Shown: positions 11,181 through 23,358 of the stretch, piece after piece
Position numbering within the stretch: the stretch's first letter is position 1
How the letters are laid out: every line of letters starts with the position of its first letter
Source of the DNA: Gnetum montanum
Lineage: Eukaryota > Streptophyta > Gnetopsida > Gnetales > Gnetaceae
NCBI GenBank assembly: GCA_015680685.1
Contig: MNCI01011971.1
Span: 484,846 to 548,845 of the forward strand
Direction of reading: 5' to 3'
DNA length: 64,000 nucleotides
Notes under the pieces: model-generated
What the model saw: only the letters and a program-made list of their open reading frames with translations
The model's database searches: none
What the model was told of the DNA's origin: nothing
Program-made: the position numbers and the translations under genes

Positions 11181-12240
11181 AATACCTAGAGATGGAGGCT
11201 TTTGTGGTGTTGGAGGTGATAGAGGTTGAACTACTACTATTGTTGTTACTGGAGGAGGACTAAAAGCATACAAAACTCTTCTTCATTGTGCCCACTATTG
11301 GCTCAAAATACTTCCTCTTTCCTTTGCATCTACATCCACATCCACATGATTCTCACTCACCAAATTCAAAAAATTACACCATATGCTTATCTCTTGCCAA
11401 ATCCAAATTATTTTTTCATTTCCCCACCACCACTAACATCGTCTCCATGAAGACTAAGAACTGGATTCTATTTGCCTTATGTAGACCCTCATTGCAATGC
11501 AAAAATCAAAAATGATGGAAAGGTTGGATGGGAACAATAACCCTAGCTCTCATGAATCATGTATTTGTGAGACCTCTATTTTCTTGATTACATTCTTTCT
11601 ACATATTCTCCTATGAGCCCCAACCCTCTTTAAATAACATCCTACTCTCCAAGTACTTCTTTTGCACATCATTATGTCGATGTAATCTAATGTTAAAGGA
11701 TGATAAGAAAAAATGAGTATATGAGCAAAGTTTTTTGGTTTAGTATCCCTTTCCCTTTTATGCTAGTGTCATGTCACTATCCTATGTTACCATATCACCT
11801 TCCTACATTGGCTACTAATGTGACTAAAACAAAGTTTTAGAATCAAATATTTTCAAGCCTAAACTAACTCAAGATTCTATTAACATGAAAAAACTCACAT
11901 TTAGCCTTCAAATTAACCTTACATAATTATAAAGATAAAAATTTTAATTATGATTAAAATAATTAAATTTAATTAAAGTTATCACTTTTACTTCATAAAA
12001 ATTCAAATCTTTATCCTGTCCTCATGTAATCTTAGCCTAACCTTGATCTATTACAGGGCATGAATCCTATCTTAGGTCTTCTTTGGGTGATCTAGCAATG
12101 TAGCCATGGGATCAATCCAAGGTAAGTGATTCACAAAATTAATTATAGCCTCTTTATATGAATAACTAGTTTTCAGAAATAATCACCTCACTAAACTAGC
12201 CATAACTACTCACAAGAATGAGAACAATATCCAACAGGAA
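11181..12240. other. No supported gene
   Basis: AT-rich sequence after element 1. Two overlapping open frames at 11226-11515 are histidine- and serine-rich but show no domain. I see no LTR boundary here, so the left end of the next element has been lost or is beyond recognition. Confidence 0.4.
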
Positions 12241-12269
12241 CAAACCTACCAAAGAGTATGAAGATTACA

Positions 12270-13690
12270 AAAGAACTCTATTGCCTTTTCCTAGAGATAC
12301 AACAATATGTCAAGCCTAGATCCATCTTTGATTCAACACAACATCATTCTAGTGAAAGGTTCCAATCCAATTAAACAAAAAGCTAGAAAGAGAAAACCTA
12401 ATTTAGCCATAGTCATAGTCATTAAGAAAAATATATTAAGCTTTATAATGCAGGTTTCATACAATGCATACAATACTCAAATTAGATGTCCAATATGGTA
12501 GTTGTTTCTAAAAAAATAGAGCCATGAGGATATGCATCAATTTTTCTTATATTCATAAAATAACATTTAAAAGATGAATTTCTATTGCCAAAGATGAATC
12601 AATTCATAGAGACAATAATAGGCCACATCTTAGATTCCTTCATGGATTATTTTTTAGGTTATCATATACAAATTAATCATTAGCATCAATGTTTTATAAC
12701 TTTTATGATTCCATGGTGAATCTTTTGTTGCACTAAGATGTCTTTCATGCTTAAGAACACTAAGAAACATACTAACAAGTCATGACATTCATATTTAGTG
12801 ATATGATGTTCAAACTTATCAACTCTTATCTGGATGATTTAACTATTAAATCTATCATAGCATCTGATCATCCCACTTATCTTAACATAATATTAAAATT
12901 CATATCTTATCTTAGAAGTGTAAGATATTAGAAATAATATGGTCCTTCCAAAAATAGAGGTTGGATCTTATAGGATCAATTAGTCCTTCTTCTTCTTCTA
13001 GTCATCAATTTATGTTGACAAATATGGAGCATTTTACTAAGCAGATTAAAGTCATATTTTTGAAATGTAACACATTCAAGTACATCTATCATTTCATCTT
13101 AGATCATATCATCACCTGCTTTAGGATATCCTTGTACATTGTAACCTGCAATGAATTTCTATTCAACAACAAAGATGTTACAAAGTTCTATGATTAGTAT
13201 CAAAATATCTAATCATTATCATCTCCCTATTATGCCTAGTCCAATGATCAAGATGAATCAACCAATAACACCTTATCAATTTTATCAAAGACATGGTTGA
13301 TTAGTCTCAACAAAATTTTATGTTCTAGTAATCTCATATCCTTTACATCTATGAAATAATTTTTTTGAAATACAACTTGTTGAATTCCATTCATGTTGAC
13401 TTATGGATCTGAAGTGATGTTATCAGTGGAACTAGATGTGTCATCTTTTGAGTAGACTTAAACAATTAAATGAAAAATAAGAAGAATAAAAAATATCATT
13501 TTGTTGAGCTAGACACTCATATGGAGAATTTCCAGCAAGTAGAGATTAATATTTAAAATAAACAAGAAGCTATATGTCATAGCCATGATAAGCATGTTTT
13601 ACTAAGGGAGGTTAAGGAAGTTGATCTTGTCCTATAATATTTCTCAAATGCCAAGACATCCATGTTCTCTCCCAACTAGTAAAGATTCTT
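12270..13690 (+). pseudogene. Ty3/gypsy pol remnant with internal deletion (element 2)
   Basis: The left part is the start of RT: SLDPSLIQHNIILV (12307 on) is the block before RT, matching the LGLDPCLVYHNII region of the better copy at 27.4 kb. YLDDLTIKS (about 12827) is the RT catalytic box. After a loss of the RNase H region, DLIGSISPSSSSSHQFM (12961 on) is the integrase core start. HDKHVLLREVKEVDLVL near 13590 resembles the GDLVL end of integrase. Stops and frameshifts are frequent. The RT-to-integrase distance is far too short, so the RNase H domains and the integrase N-terminus have been deleted. Confidence 0.7.
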
Positions 13691-14033
13691 CATCACCATA
13701 AAAATATCGATAATAGAGAATATTACCTCATAGATTCGAATGATAATCAATATCCAAATCCTATAAATTAAGCATATCTCAAAATTACTATATTTGAAGC
13801 AAGACAAAGTTAATCTTCATCAAGTTTATTCAAACCCTTACCTCCTATCTCACCTATGCTTTATTCCATTACTTTCAATTCTCTCCCTTTCTTAATTTTT
13901 ATTATAAATACACATATGCTCTCTCCTCTATGTTTTTTTCCACTATTCTTCTATACATCTCCTATATAGTTTCATCTATTTTTTCACTTTCTTCCTATCC
14001 CGTTCTACTAATATTTCTTCCTATTAGCAAACC
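13691..14033. other. Spacer between integrase and extra frame
   Basis: AT- and pyrimidine-rich, no coding signal. Ends at the ACCATGG start context of the next feature. Confidence 0.35.
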
Positions 14034-14104
14034 ATGGTGCATGTGTTTATAAGTGATCTCCCTTATGTAGAGAGGCATGAGTGTTCTACCATTTATACTT
14101 CATG

Positions 14105-14545
14105 TAAGGATGTGTTTCAGTTGAGTAGGATAGGGAGAGAATTATATTAGGTTATCAACATCGTTAAACTATGGGATCTAGCCATGTCTTACTTTTGTAA
14201 TATAACACTTCAACTTGATGTATAGGTGATGTTCCTAATTTGTATCCTTGGTTTGTTATTTTTCTTCATTTCATAACTCTATATGTCATCTTTCCTATTT
14301 TATGTTTTTTATTTTTCCTTTAAGTCCCTTTTATATTTATTTTCTTTCCTCTCATCAACACGTTAGTGAGAATTGAATGAGATTGTTGTATTTAAATGAG
14401 GATGTGTTAAGAGTCTAAATGGGACAAGGTGTGAGGCACTATTAATGGCATCCTTTCAACCATCTTGTATGTAGGACTTAGCCATGTTTCCCTTCTATTC
14501 TACAACATTATTCTCATGATAGATGTATTAATGATATCCTTACAT
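14105..14545 (+). repeat. Diverged tandem duplication of a ~140-bp segment
   Basis: The segments 14105-14240 and about 14400-14545 share blocks in the same order: AGGATGTGTT, a GGGA-rich block, CTTAGCCATGT or CTAGCCATGT, and GATGTATTAATGATATCC or GATGTATAGGTGATGTTCC. The offset is close to 298 bases. An early exon of the extra frame may have been duplicated. Confidence 0.45.
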
Positions 14546-16038
14546 TCTCCTCTAATCCAATTTATTTTCTTTCTTTTTATCATTGTAGGTACATTTTGAA
14601 GTCATCATCGATGTTTTTGATGAATCCTCCATTAACGTCATCGATGATCCATCAATATGGGGTAATGTGATATCCACCTTTTTTCATACTTCATCAACTA
14701 GAAAAAGTGTGGTTTTGACATCTCAAATCCATTTGAACAATCAAAATTACTATCCCTCCAATCATAATATCGTTTAGCATTCTAGGTTTCTACAAGCTTC
14801 TTGTAATTGAATTTGGTCATGCTCTAGAGGAAAAGAATTAATTTCAATAATTCCAATAGCATTTGGATGTTTGAATCACCCACATGACCTAACTAATCTA
14901 CCTGGGATAGAAAAGTGGTTTCAAGAAAATGAGCATCGGAAGAAGTCACTTCCCTTCCCATGCCTCATTTAGAAGTTATGAAAAAGAGGAGGGATAGCTC
15001 GCTACACAATGACACATTGAGACATGCTCCTATTCCCTCTTAGGTAGAAATCATGAAGGACAAGGTTCCTACTGTGACTAAGGAAGAGAAGTAGTCATCA
15101 CTACAACCCACTCATGAAACTATGCCATAGGCATGAGCTACTATGGAGCACATGCAAAATATTTGAGAAAAACTCTTGTAGTAGTTGCAAGATAGCCCAA
15201 GTGGTGACTCACCTATCTATTCACCAACCTTGATCCATCTAAATGAGCTAACTCATATAATAAGCTGGTTGAAGGACACAGTGTCAACTATATATGCCCA
15301 GTGAATGCAAGAACCTAAACACTTAAATCCTAGTGCCTGAGAGGTAATAGTATCCATTCTAAGATAATAGCTATTCCCATAAATCTTTGGAAATGGTAGT
15401 ACCTTCTCAATGTGCTTGGAGGAGGGAGATGGGGTAACTGTCTTGGTGATGTAGCACCAAGGTCAGGAAATGGTGGCCTAGATGGTAATTAATAAAGTGG
15501 GTGAGGTCATAAATGTTCCTATGACATCTATGTTACATAGTGCTATACTTAGAGATGTGCAAACGCCTATATGAATGGTTCGTGGGAGGCTTAGCACAAC
15601 CCAACATGAGGAGTTGCTAGAATGCATGCTGGAAATCTAACAATTGATTCTAAAGATCTTTGACCTTTTATATGACATCACTACTACCCATTTGGCACTA
15701 TTAAAGGTAAGGGGCAAGTGCATCATTTCCAAGGCTCAACTTAAAATAGCCAGAGTTGAGAATCGAGGCTTGGTTTCAGAGGTTGTAGGACTTAAAGCCT
15801 TCCTCATTGATCTCATGATAATCAACCAAGTAGTGACCAAGGCTAAATATTTTCAGTAGCATTAGTCTAAACTTCAATAGATTGAGTACACAAAGGAGTC
15901 AATGATCTTTGGCCAATTCTTAGATGATGCCACTATATAGAACATTCAGAAGTTATTGTTGGAAGTTCACTACGAGAATGCAAATCTAAATAAGAACAGT
16001 CATCAGCTAGATACTATTGAGGCCCAAAATAAACAAAT

Positions 16039-16069
16039 GGTGTGTGTGTGTGTATATATATATATATAT
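16039..16069. repeat. (TG)n(TA)n microsatellite
   Basis: A run of TG repeats followed directly by TA repeats, about 31 bases. Confidence 0.9.
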
Positions 16070-17227
16070 GATAACAATAGGAGTAGCTTGCAAATGTGAT
16101 AATGGATTTAAGGAGGTTGGCAACTAAGAACCGTAATCTCTCAATGAAGAAGGTCCATGCCCTTTTCTAGAGATTTGCAATCAAAATCACTACTTGGAAG
16201 AATGAGGCACTAAAATTAAAAAGGATCCAGAACTAATATAAGAACCAAGTTGATTTTTAGAAAAAAATCAATGAAGAAAATTAAATTGATGAAGGAAAAC
16301 ATGAATGAGGTTGTCTAGCAGCTCTATTAAGAAGGTGACATGTGGCAGTCTATCTTTGATGCACTAAACACATACAACAAAGCTAAAATTTTCCTCAAGG
16401 AGCTACATATTGAGGAGATGACTAAACACATGGATCTCATCAACCTCCACTATGCAAACTTGGAAATGCTAACTATCAAAAGGTCGAGGTCAGATTTGGA
16501 AAAGTAAGTAACTAGCTCATACATATTGTATGAGGCTAAGTTCAAACATCATAAGGAGACAAAGAAGAAGCTTGAAAAAATCAATGCTAAACTTGATGTT
16601 CCTAGAAAGTGTCTCACTAATTAGAGATACACAACTATTAACCTAGATAGAAGGTTTAATGACTATCATGAACTTTAGAATGCTATCAAAGTATTTGACA
16701 TTGAATGAAAATAATTTGCAACATGATTCATCAATGTGAAGGAGCTATTTCCTACAATGCCTTGTCCTTGGAATGTTTCCATACTAGCCCACATTGTTGA
16801 TGCTATGTGGACCATGTATGATCCCAAGAGTAAGGAGAAGAAGATTGAAGCATTGCTAGATGATTTCTGTCTTCCATCAGAAATCACAGCTACAGCCAAA
16901 TAGCCATAACCATAGGCTCAACCACAATGGCCATGTGTGCCGAAGGTAGGAGAAGTTTCTTTGATGCCTCAAGAACCTCCACCACCTAGGACCATATAAT
17001 TTTATTCCTTGTCTTTAATGCTCTAGAGAAATTTTAAAATTAATTTTTTTCATGGTATTCAATTTTGTTTTCATGAATATCAAATTTTGTAGTGATTGTA
17101 AATCTATACACTTAGGCACTTAGTGTTTGTTTATGTGTCAGTTGTTAGTCAATAATCCCATACCTTCCCAAAATTTTGTACAAAACTTGTTCCTTCTTAT
17201 GTTGATTCAAGGATGAGTTTTCATTCA

Positions 17228-17239
17228 ATCATGGAGGTA
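17228..17239 (+). other. Polypurine-like tract before LTR
   Basis: ATCATGGAGGTA precedes the LTR start at 17240, in the place where the polypurine tract is found in element 1. The preceding ~110 bases are also shared with element 1's 3' untranslated region. Confidence 0.45.
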
Positions 17240-18062
17240 TGATGAGTAATCCTTCATAGGCTACATTGATAGGATCTTGTCAATGTGATTGTGTTGATGT
17301 AAGGTTAGACCCAGTGATGCATACACATCAACTCAGTATCTTGTATTTTCTATAAATATGAACTCAGAGTTACATTTATCACATAAATTCATTAGTAGCT
17401 CGTCAAAATCTTGCATTTTTATTTCTCCAAAGTTGGAATATTTTCCAAGTGCCTGCAATAGGAGTGAGAAGTGTATAGATCTTTATTCAAGCACTGATGT
17501 ACCTAAACACCTTGGTGTGATCGACAATAAAGATAAGGTTTCTTCATAAACCATGTAGCATGTCGACTTATCTTAATGTTTACTTCATGCATTTATTATT
17601 CATGCACTTAAATTTAATAAATTTGAATAATTAATACACATAAGTACGACCATCTCAAGGATACACATAACACTTGGTAATCCCAAGAGCACTTAATGCT
17701 TGGTAACCTAGTAGTGTTATAACGTATTTAGATGTGTATGGTAGATGGGAATAGATGCTTATTTTAATACTAGTTAAGAATTAATTATTTATTATATTAA
17801 TTAATTATTTAAATACTTTATTTTTTACACTTAGATAATTTAAATAATAAACATAAAATGATAAAAATCATATGCCTCAATTATACTTAATGATATACTT
17901 GCATTTCACAAGTGAAACTAAGAAAACAATGATCACATTCATTAGATTTACTACCTAGACCTAATATACTTAAAAAGCTAAAGTATATAGAATTTGATTG
18001 GATTTCTTAGTCAATGCTAGTGATTCGTATGGTTGGGCATAGTGACTACTCATTGCTCATCA
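17240..18062 (+). repeat. LTR of the element 1 family, shared by two interiors
   Basis: Starts TGATGAGTAATCC and ends CTCATCA. Block order matches 6428-7195 and 10358-11180: TATA word, TTGGAATATTTTCCAAGTGCC, CTTGGTAATCCC, TTCACAAGTGAAACTAAG. It has the 3' UTR and polypurine tract of an upstream element on its left and a primer-binding site on its right. It is therefore both a 3' and a 5' LTR, the product expected from recombination between tandem or nested copies. Confidence 0.75.
17350..17358 (+). promoter_or_regulatory. TATA box in LTR
   Basis: CTATAAATA at the same offset (about 110) as in the two LTRs of element 1. Confidence 0.55.
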
Positions 18063-18063
18063 T

Positions 18064-18083
18064 TGGCATCATTGTCGAGGACT
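18064..18083 (+). other. Primer-binding site (tRNA-Asp type)
   Basis: TGGCATCATTGTCGAGGAC one base after the LTR. It fits TGGCGCCGTTGTCGGGGAC except at positions explained by C-to-T or G-to-A change. The tRNA assignment is from family knowledge. Confidence 0.6.
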
Positions 18084-18189
18084 TTAGTTAGCCACATGTA
18101 CTATTTAGGATAATAGTGAAATCACTAAATGATCATTGTAATAGTATTAATGATTTATATCTTTAGAAATATTAGTATTTTAAGTCACA

Positions 18190-18590
18190 CACACATTATT
18201 AATTGAAAGCATGTCTCTTTCAGAAAGGATCAATAATGCATCATATGATAAGGAAATTTGTAGGTTAAATGATAGGATCTATATTGAAGAAAGTTGGAGT
18301 GAATCACTAAATGTATGGGTTTGATATGCTTATTTAAATCCTTACTATACTCAAATACTACTAGAGGAGATGAATTAATTTCTAGATCAAGGAGGACCTC
18401 CTCTAAATTTAGAAAGGATACATCGAGGGATCATAGGGAGAACTATAGGAGCCATGGCGATTCTCCAACTTCACGATCCTCCTCTTCCTCTTCACTGCCT
18501 AGTTCTAATGAAGATGAATGTAGGTATAGAGATAGAACTCCTATAACACCCATTCATAGGGAGAAAGAGCTAGCACCTAAAGGCCCCTAG
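18190..18590 (+). pseudogene. gag N-terminal part of element 3
   Basis: After the primer-binding site, an open frame (18315-18590) reads SRSRRTSSKFRKDTSRDHRE and a serine run, SRSSSSSSLPSSNEDE. Element 1 has a comparable serine-rich stretch ahead of its gag core (near 8000). The frame ends just before an assembly join (N at 18630). I infer that the gag core at about 20940 is its continuation. Confidence 0.5.
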
Positions 18591-18672
18591 AAAGAAATCT
18601 AGTTGAAAGAAGAAAATGCCTAGGTGGCTNCAGAAAGAAATCTAGTTGAAAGAAGAAAATGCCTAGGTGGCT
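18589..18672. other. Assembly join with duplicated 41-bp end
   Basis: The 41 bases 18589-18629 are repeated exactly at 18632-18672 across the N at 18630. This is the overlap of two contig ends that was not merged, not a biological repeat. Confidence 0.85.
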
Positions 18673-19957
18673 TTCTTTCTCTTACAATCAAGCAAACATT
18701 AACCTATAAAATTAAAATGAAATCAAGAGTGCCTAGATCTAGTCTGAAATAGGTCAATCAATATTAATTTTTATGAATCAAGAGATAATATTATAAATAA
18801 ATAGACATAGTAAAATATATGTGAAATATTGATTAGATTAAAAAAATAAAAAAATTTATTATTCAACCTAAAATAAGTATTTAATAAAGATCATTTGCAT
18901 ATTTGAAAACCAAAGAAATGACCACAAAGTAGATAAATTAATAATCTCATATTTTTTCAATCACATAATAATATTTTATAATTTCCAACCACACACAAAA
19001 ACAATATCTAAATTTAAATTTTATAACCATTTTATCAGTAATCATTTAATCAGGAAATTCATATGTTAAAAAATAGAGAATAAATAGATCATAATCATAA
19101 ATTAACATCCTAGGTTTTCACCCACTCCATCAACTTATATAAAGATATCAAAATCAAACATGAGAAGGTATAGGAAAAAAAAAGGTATAACTGAAGATTC
19201 AGATCCAAGATTTATGAATTCAAAGGTGGAGGGTTCATCAACCAAATTCAAACCAAAATCCAAGAATTCAAAAATTTTAAAACATTCACAATTATCGATG
19301 GGCCCAAGGATACTCTCACTTTTTGCCAAAGGTACCAATATTCATATCAAGGATCCATAGCCCCTATTGGCAATCCTTTGCCAAAAATGCCCTAGATCAT
19401 ATGGGTGTTTCTAAATCATTATAAAAACAACTCTCATCCATGTCATTTAGGTGTGAGAGTATGCAGGATGGGTGGAGAGATCCAAAAAAGGTGTTAATAT
19501 AGGATTTCAAAAAAAAAAAATCTAAGCCTACAACAAGAATCTTGATATTTTCATACAAGCATTGTGAAGGTGGTTAGATAAGCAAGAAGAGAAAAGTTTG
19601 AGAAAATCAACCCTTGTTGGCCATTATCAAACATAACAAAGATGGATCATTTTGCCTCCTTGTTTAGATATCTTTCTTACTAGAAGGAATGATCAGAATA
19701 TTGGATTACTATGCCTCCCTTAATTTTTTTCTCCTTACTATCTCTTGTAGTAGCCACAGTTTTCTCTCCCTTCTCAGCCACACTCGTTGTTGTATCTCTT
19801 TTTTTGTTTGTATTTTGCATAGCTAATTTTTCCTTCTATGTGTATCCTCTTTTTTAATCTCCTCCTCTTCCTATTTGTAGGTGGAGTAAGGGATAATGAA
19901 TGGTTTCTTGTAACTTAATTCTTGTGGATTATTCATATTCTTTTGTTTCTTTTTAAA

Positions 19958-20026
<69 letters not shown>

Positions 20027-20930
20027 TGGGCAATGGGTCATGAGTTCAATTCTCTTCATGATCACTATAAAAAAGTGAATAAAATATGTATATTCATAGG
20101 TTGTAGGTTCAATTCCTAAATCAACAATTTTTGTATTTCAAAATTCAAATTTTTCTAGATCTTAGGTTCAATTCCTCTTGACAATTACAAAACATTCTAG
20201 CATAATATCTACCTCCTTATCATTCAGAATTGTCATAAGATGAAAGGAAAGAGTTTTCAAATAGATTCATGATAAGGGTAGTTCAGGATACATAATCAAA
20301 TAAGGTACATTCTTTTTCAAGTCATTAGCAATGTGAATTTTTCCCATCATCTTACGAGCCTTGAAAGGTTATCATGTGACCTTTCTACAGCAATGGAGAG
20401 GGTACTTATACTCTACTATTTTAAACTAAAAAGAGAAATGCATCAAATTTAGATAAAATAAAATAAAAAAATAAAATATGAATTTATAGTATTTACAAAC
20501 AATATCCCTGATTCATGGGTCAGGTTCCTCCAATTTGATTCATAGGTCAAGTTTCTCAATATGAGCATTCTTTTGCATCTCAACATACTTGTTTTAGCTC
20601 CTAAGGAACACCTTAGAGTATTATCCTCTATTTTTCTTTTTTTTCTCAGAATCACTATTGAAATAGAAGAGAAAATATTTTGTTTTCCTATATATGATTT
20701 ATTAGTATTATTTTAAAACATTCCCAACATGTATTTTACATCATATTTCTTATGCATAAAGTGTTTAAATAGTTAATCATAACACATATAAAAATTTGGT
20801 AAACAAATTTATTATTATTCCAATTAGCCATGTCCACCATAGTTCAAACAAAGCATACATATAACTTGTCAACAAAACATGCACAAAAACACATAGAAAG
20901 ACTATCATAATTATTGACACAAAAACTCAA
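18673..20930. other. Non-coding stretch with microsatellite
   Basis: AT-rich. A 66-codon frame (19160-19360) is lysine- and serine-rich with no recognised domain. The only clear structure is the CT microsatellite at 19960-20021, with several GGTTCAATTCC-like words just after it. This block interrupts gag, so it may be an insertion, but I cannot define its ends. Confidence 0.45.
19960..20021. repeat. (CT)n microsatellite
   Basis: About 30 uninterrupted CT units. Open frames across it on either strand encode only Leu-Ser or Arg-Glu repeats and are not genes. Confidence 0.97.
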
Positions 20931-22196
20931 GGAAAAGTGGTTCATTACAACTTCACAATGGGATCAAGATAAAGATAAGAACTAAAACCAAGAGCAAAAT
21001 CAAAGAGATGAAAATGAGCGTAGACAAGGTCACTACAATTAGAAAAATAGAAATGAAAATTATCATAATGACATGTCTAATAAAAATGAACCCTTGCTAG
21101 TAACTGGGAGCATGACACAAATCTAGGAGGTAGTTAGAATACCTCATAGGCATCAAAGAGAAACCCACATCAAATGATTACATATGAATAACATTTCTAT
21201 ATTTGAGGGTGACTATAATTCTGATCCACAACATCATCTACAGGACTTCTATGATGCTTGTTCCTTGTAGAACATCAAAATTAAGTGGAAAAACCTTAAG
21301 CTCTTTCCTAGGATACTCATAGAAAAAGCTAATGTTGGTCTAGATCATTGGAGCCAGATCCAATCCATCAGTGGGCTACAATGCTTGAGTTTTTTAATGC
21401 AAAATATCAAACCTATGAGAGGGTATCCAATCTAAGAAAATAAATCCAAGGATTAAAGCAAGGAAATCATGAATCCTTGGATGTGGCCTTGGATAGATAC
21501 TATTATCTACTACATAGATGTCTAGATCATGGGTTTTCTCAAAAGGAGCAACTTCTCCACATCATAGATGGGCTTTGTAACCAAATGAGGAAGACCCTTG
21601 GGATCTACACCCAAGGCTGACTATACAAATTAAGAGCCCATCAGATACAAAGGCTAGTGGAACAGGTGATGAAAGAAGGACAAGAGCTATGTAAAAGGTA
21701 GAGTGTTGAGGAATATAACCAAGATCCAACTCTTCAAACAAGAGAGGTCCATATGTATGATAAGGAAAAAGAGGAAGCTCTCAATGTGTTGATTTCACAA
21801 TAAACCTCACCAATACAAAAGGCTATCACTGAGATCAAGGAAAGGCTAGATAAGATGTGAGAGTTGATGAGAAAAAAAGCTACAACCTATTTAGAAATCA
21901 TAGGGGAGAAGGTAGTGAAAAAGGAATCAATTGATCAAAACAAAAAGAGGAAAAAGAACCTTGAAACAAGTAGGAACATTTATCAAGAAAAAGGAAAAAT
22001 GACTATAGTAGAAGAGGTTACAGACTCAAATATAGAAGAGGATGATGGATGTAAAATTATCCAATGTGACCATCCAAACAACTATTACCTATTTATGTTA
22101 CATCTACATAAATATGAGTCTTTTACTTTGAGCCCCAAGTTTGTCCAATGGCAAATGCCTAGAAAATTACCTTACTCACAATGTAATTATAGATAG
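20930..22196 (+). pseudogene. Ty3/gypsy gag core and C-terminus (element 3)
   Basis: A degenerate gag. FEGDYNSDPQHHLQDFYDAC (about 21200) and LKLFPRILIEKANVGLDHW (about 21298) match the gag core of element 1, with a frameshift soon after. The C-terminal open part (21864-22196) is lysine-rich and ends in EEVTDSNIEEDDGCKIIQCD, the same acidic-cysteine block as in element 1. No protease follows. It belongs to the LTR family at 17240. Confidence 0.68.
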
Positions 22197-22943
22197 TCCT
22201 AAAAGAAACTATACTATTTGAATAGGAGTTCTTATTAGCCTCAAAACTACTATTAACCATAGTGGAAAAGCCCACAATTGTGGGGGAGGTCATCATCAAA
22301 TTAGCACTACACTTACTACCAAGTAGACGCATATGGATATTATGTCCAGCAACTTGTTTCCCGAACTAGTTTTACTTTTTCTACATCAAATTACTACTAT
22401 GATTCTTCTAAATATGCAAAAACCTTACAACCCATTTAGATTTACATCAAAATATGCAGCTATTTTACTAAGAAAAAATACATGACTTGGCTTCCCTTTT
22501 TGTAACAGAACTTCGAAAATTCCAAAACCTATACTTCATATAGCCATTCAAATAGTCAAAATAGCCAAAACCTTACAACCCATTTAGATTCACATCAAAA
22601 TAATGTGGTAGGATTTTTTTGAAATTTAATTTTAACAAATCCTAAAACCTAGATCTAAAAAAACTGGCCATACACCAAGATATTGAGAAAAAAGCACAAA
22701 ATAAAAAGGCCTATTTTTAAAATCAAATCTACAAAAGCTAAAGCAATAAAAAAAACCATGGATCTACATGGGAGTAGCCAAAACAGGACATGGGATTTTG
22801 TTAGAATTATAACTTAATTCCTCCATTAGAGTAGATCTAAAAAAGTGGCCCTAACACTTAGAAGGAAGAAAACAAGAAAACAACCATGAAACAAAGGCCA
22901 AAGTAGGTAAAATTACCCACCTTAGAGCAATAATAGATGGAGC
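22197..22943. other. Degenerate spacer with a local duplication
   Basis: No gene seen. The segment AACCTTACAACCCATTTAGA occurs at about 22420 and again at about 22568, an imperfect local duplication with a ~147-base offset. Confidence 0.4.
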
Positions 22944-23048
22944 CTAGATGGAGATAGGCCTAGGAACCTCTAACAATTTCCTTGAATGCTCATCAATCCT
23001 TTGAATTATCAGATTTTTACTTTTCCCACCTCTTTGTTTGGGAGCCAT
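22944..23048 (-). pseudogene. Candidate first exon of an antisense gene
   Basis: A 34-codon minus-strand frame starts in a strong context (ACCATGGCT) and reads MAPKQRGGKSKNLIIQRIDE, then HSRKLLEVPRPISI. A basic start followed by a helical segment looks like a real N-terminus. It points away from the repeat spacer and pol at 26982, which is where the antisense gene of the inner element would begin by analogy. There is no downstream exon I can link to it, so this is tentative. Confidence 0.3.
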
Positions 23049-23342
23049 GGTAGGCTCAACATTGAAAAAAGGATGAAATTTAAGAAAGATGAGAGTTCTA
23101 CCCTAGTTGCAAGGAAGATAGAAGGATTTCACACTAAATATTAGTTTTGGCTACCATAAAAATTTCTACTAGAGATTTCCTCGAATGCACTATTGCTAAA
23201 GAATGACAATTATGTTCAAAATTTACAAATTTTAACTTATAAAACCCACCTAAACTTAAACAAAACCCTGGCTGCTAATTCAGTGCACCATGACTACAAG
23301 TGCACTGAAGCAAAAGGTGGAAAAGTTTAGTTCATGGTATTA

Positions 23343-23358
23343 GGGGGGGGGGGGGGGG
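23343..23358. repeat. Poly-G tract (16)
   Basis: Sixteen G in a row, 14 bases before an N at 23372. The length in the assembly is unreliable. Confidence 0.9.

Larger units (their letters stand above)
14034..16996 (+). pseudogene. Sense-strand extra reading frame downstream of pol (element 2)
   Basis: A decayed frame lies between the integrase remnant and the LTR at 17240, where Tat-lineage elements often carry an extra ORF. It opens at ACCATGG (14034) with MVHVFISDLPYVERHEC and is open for 38 codons. A splice-acceptor-like TTTATCATTGTAG ends near 14588, followed by a long degenerate frame. The open part 15644-15859 looks helical (AQLKIARVENRGLVSEVVGL). The end at about 16720-16995 reads ELFPTMPCPWNVSILAHIVD and then MPQEPPPPRT, with few stops. 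I recognise no domain. A TG/TA microsatellite (about 16039-16069) falls inside it. Confidence 0.5.

Noticed and set aside
16675-16899. 74-codon minus-strand frame
   Set aside because: It mirrors a better plus-strand frame (ELFPTMPCPWNVSILAHIVD), part of the sense extra frame.
19871-20119. Open frames on both strands encoding Arg-Glu or Leu-Ser repeats
   Set aside because: They are pure translations of the CT microsatellite at 19960-20021.
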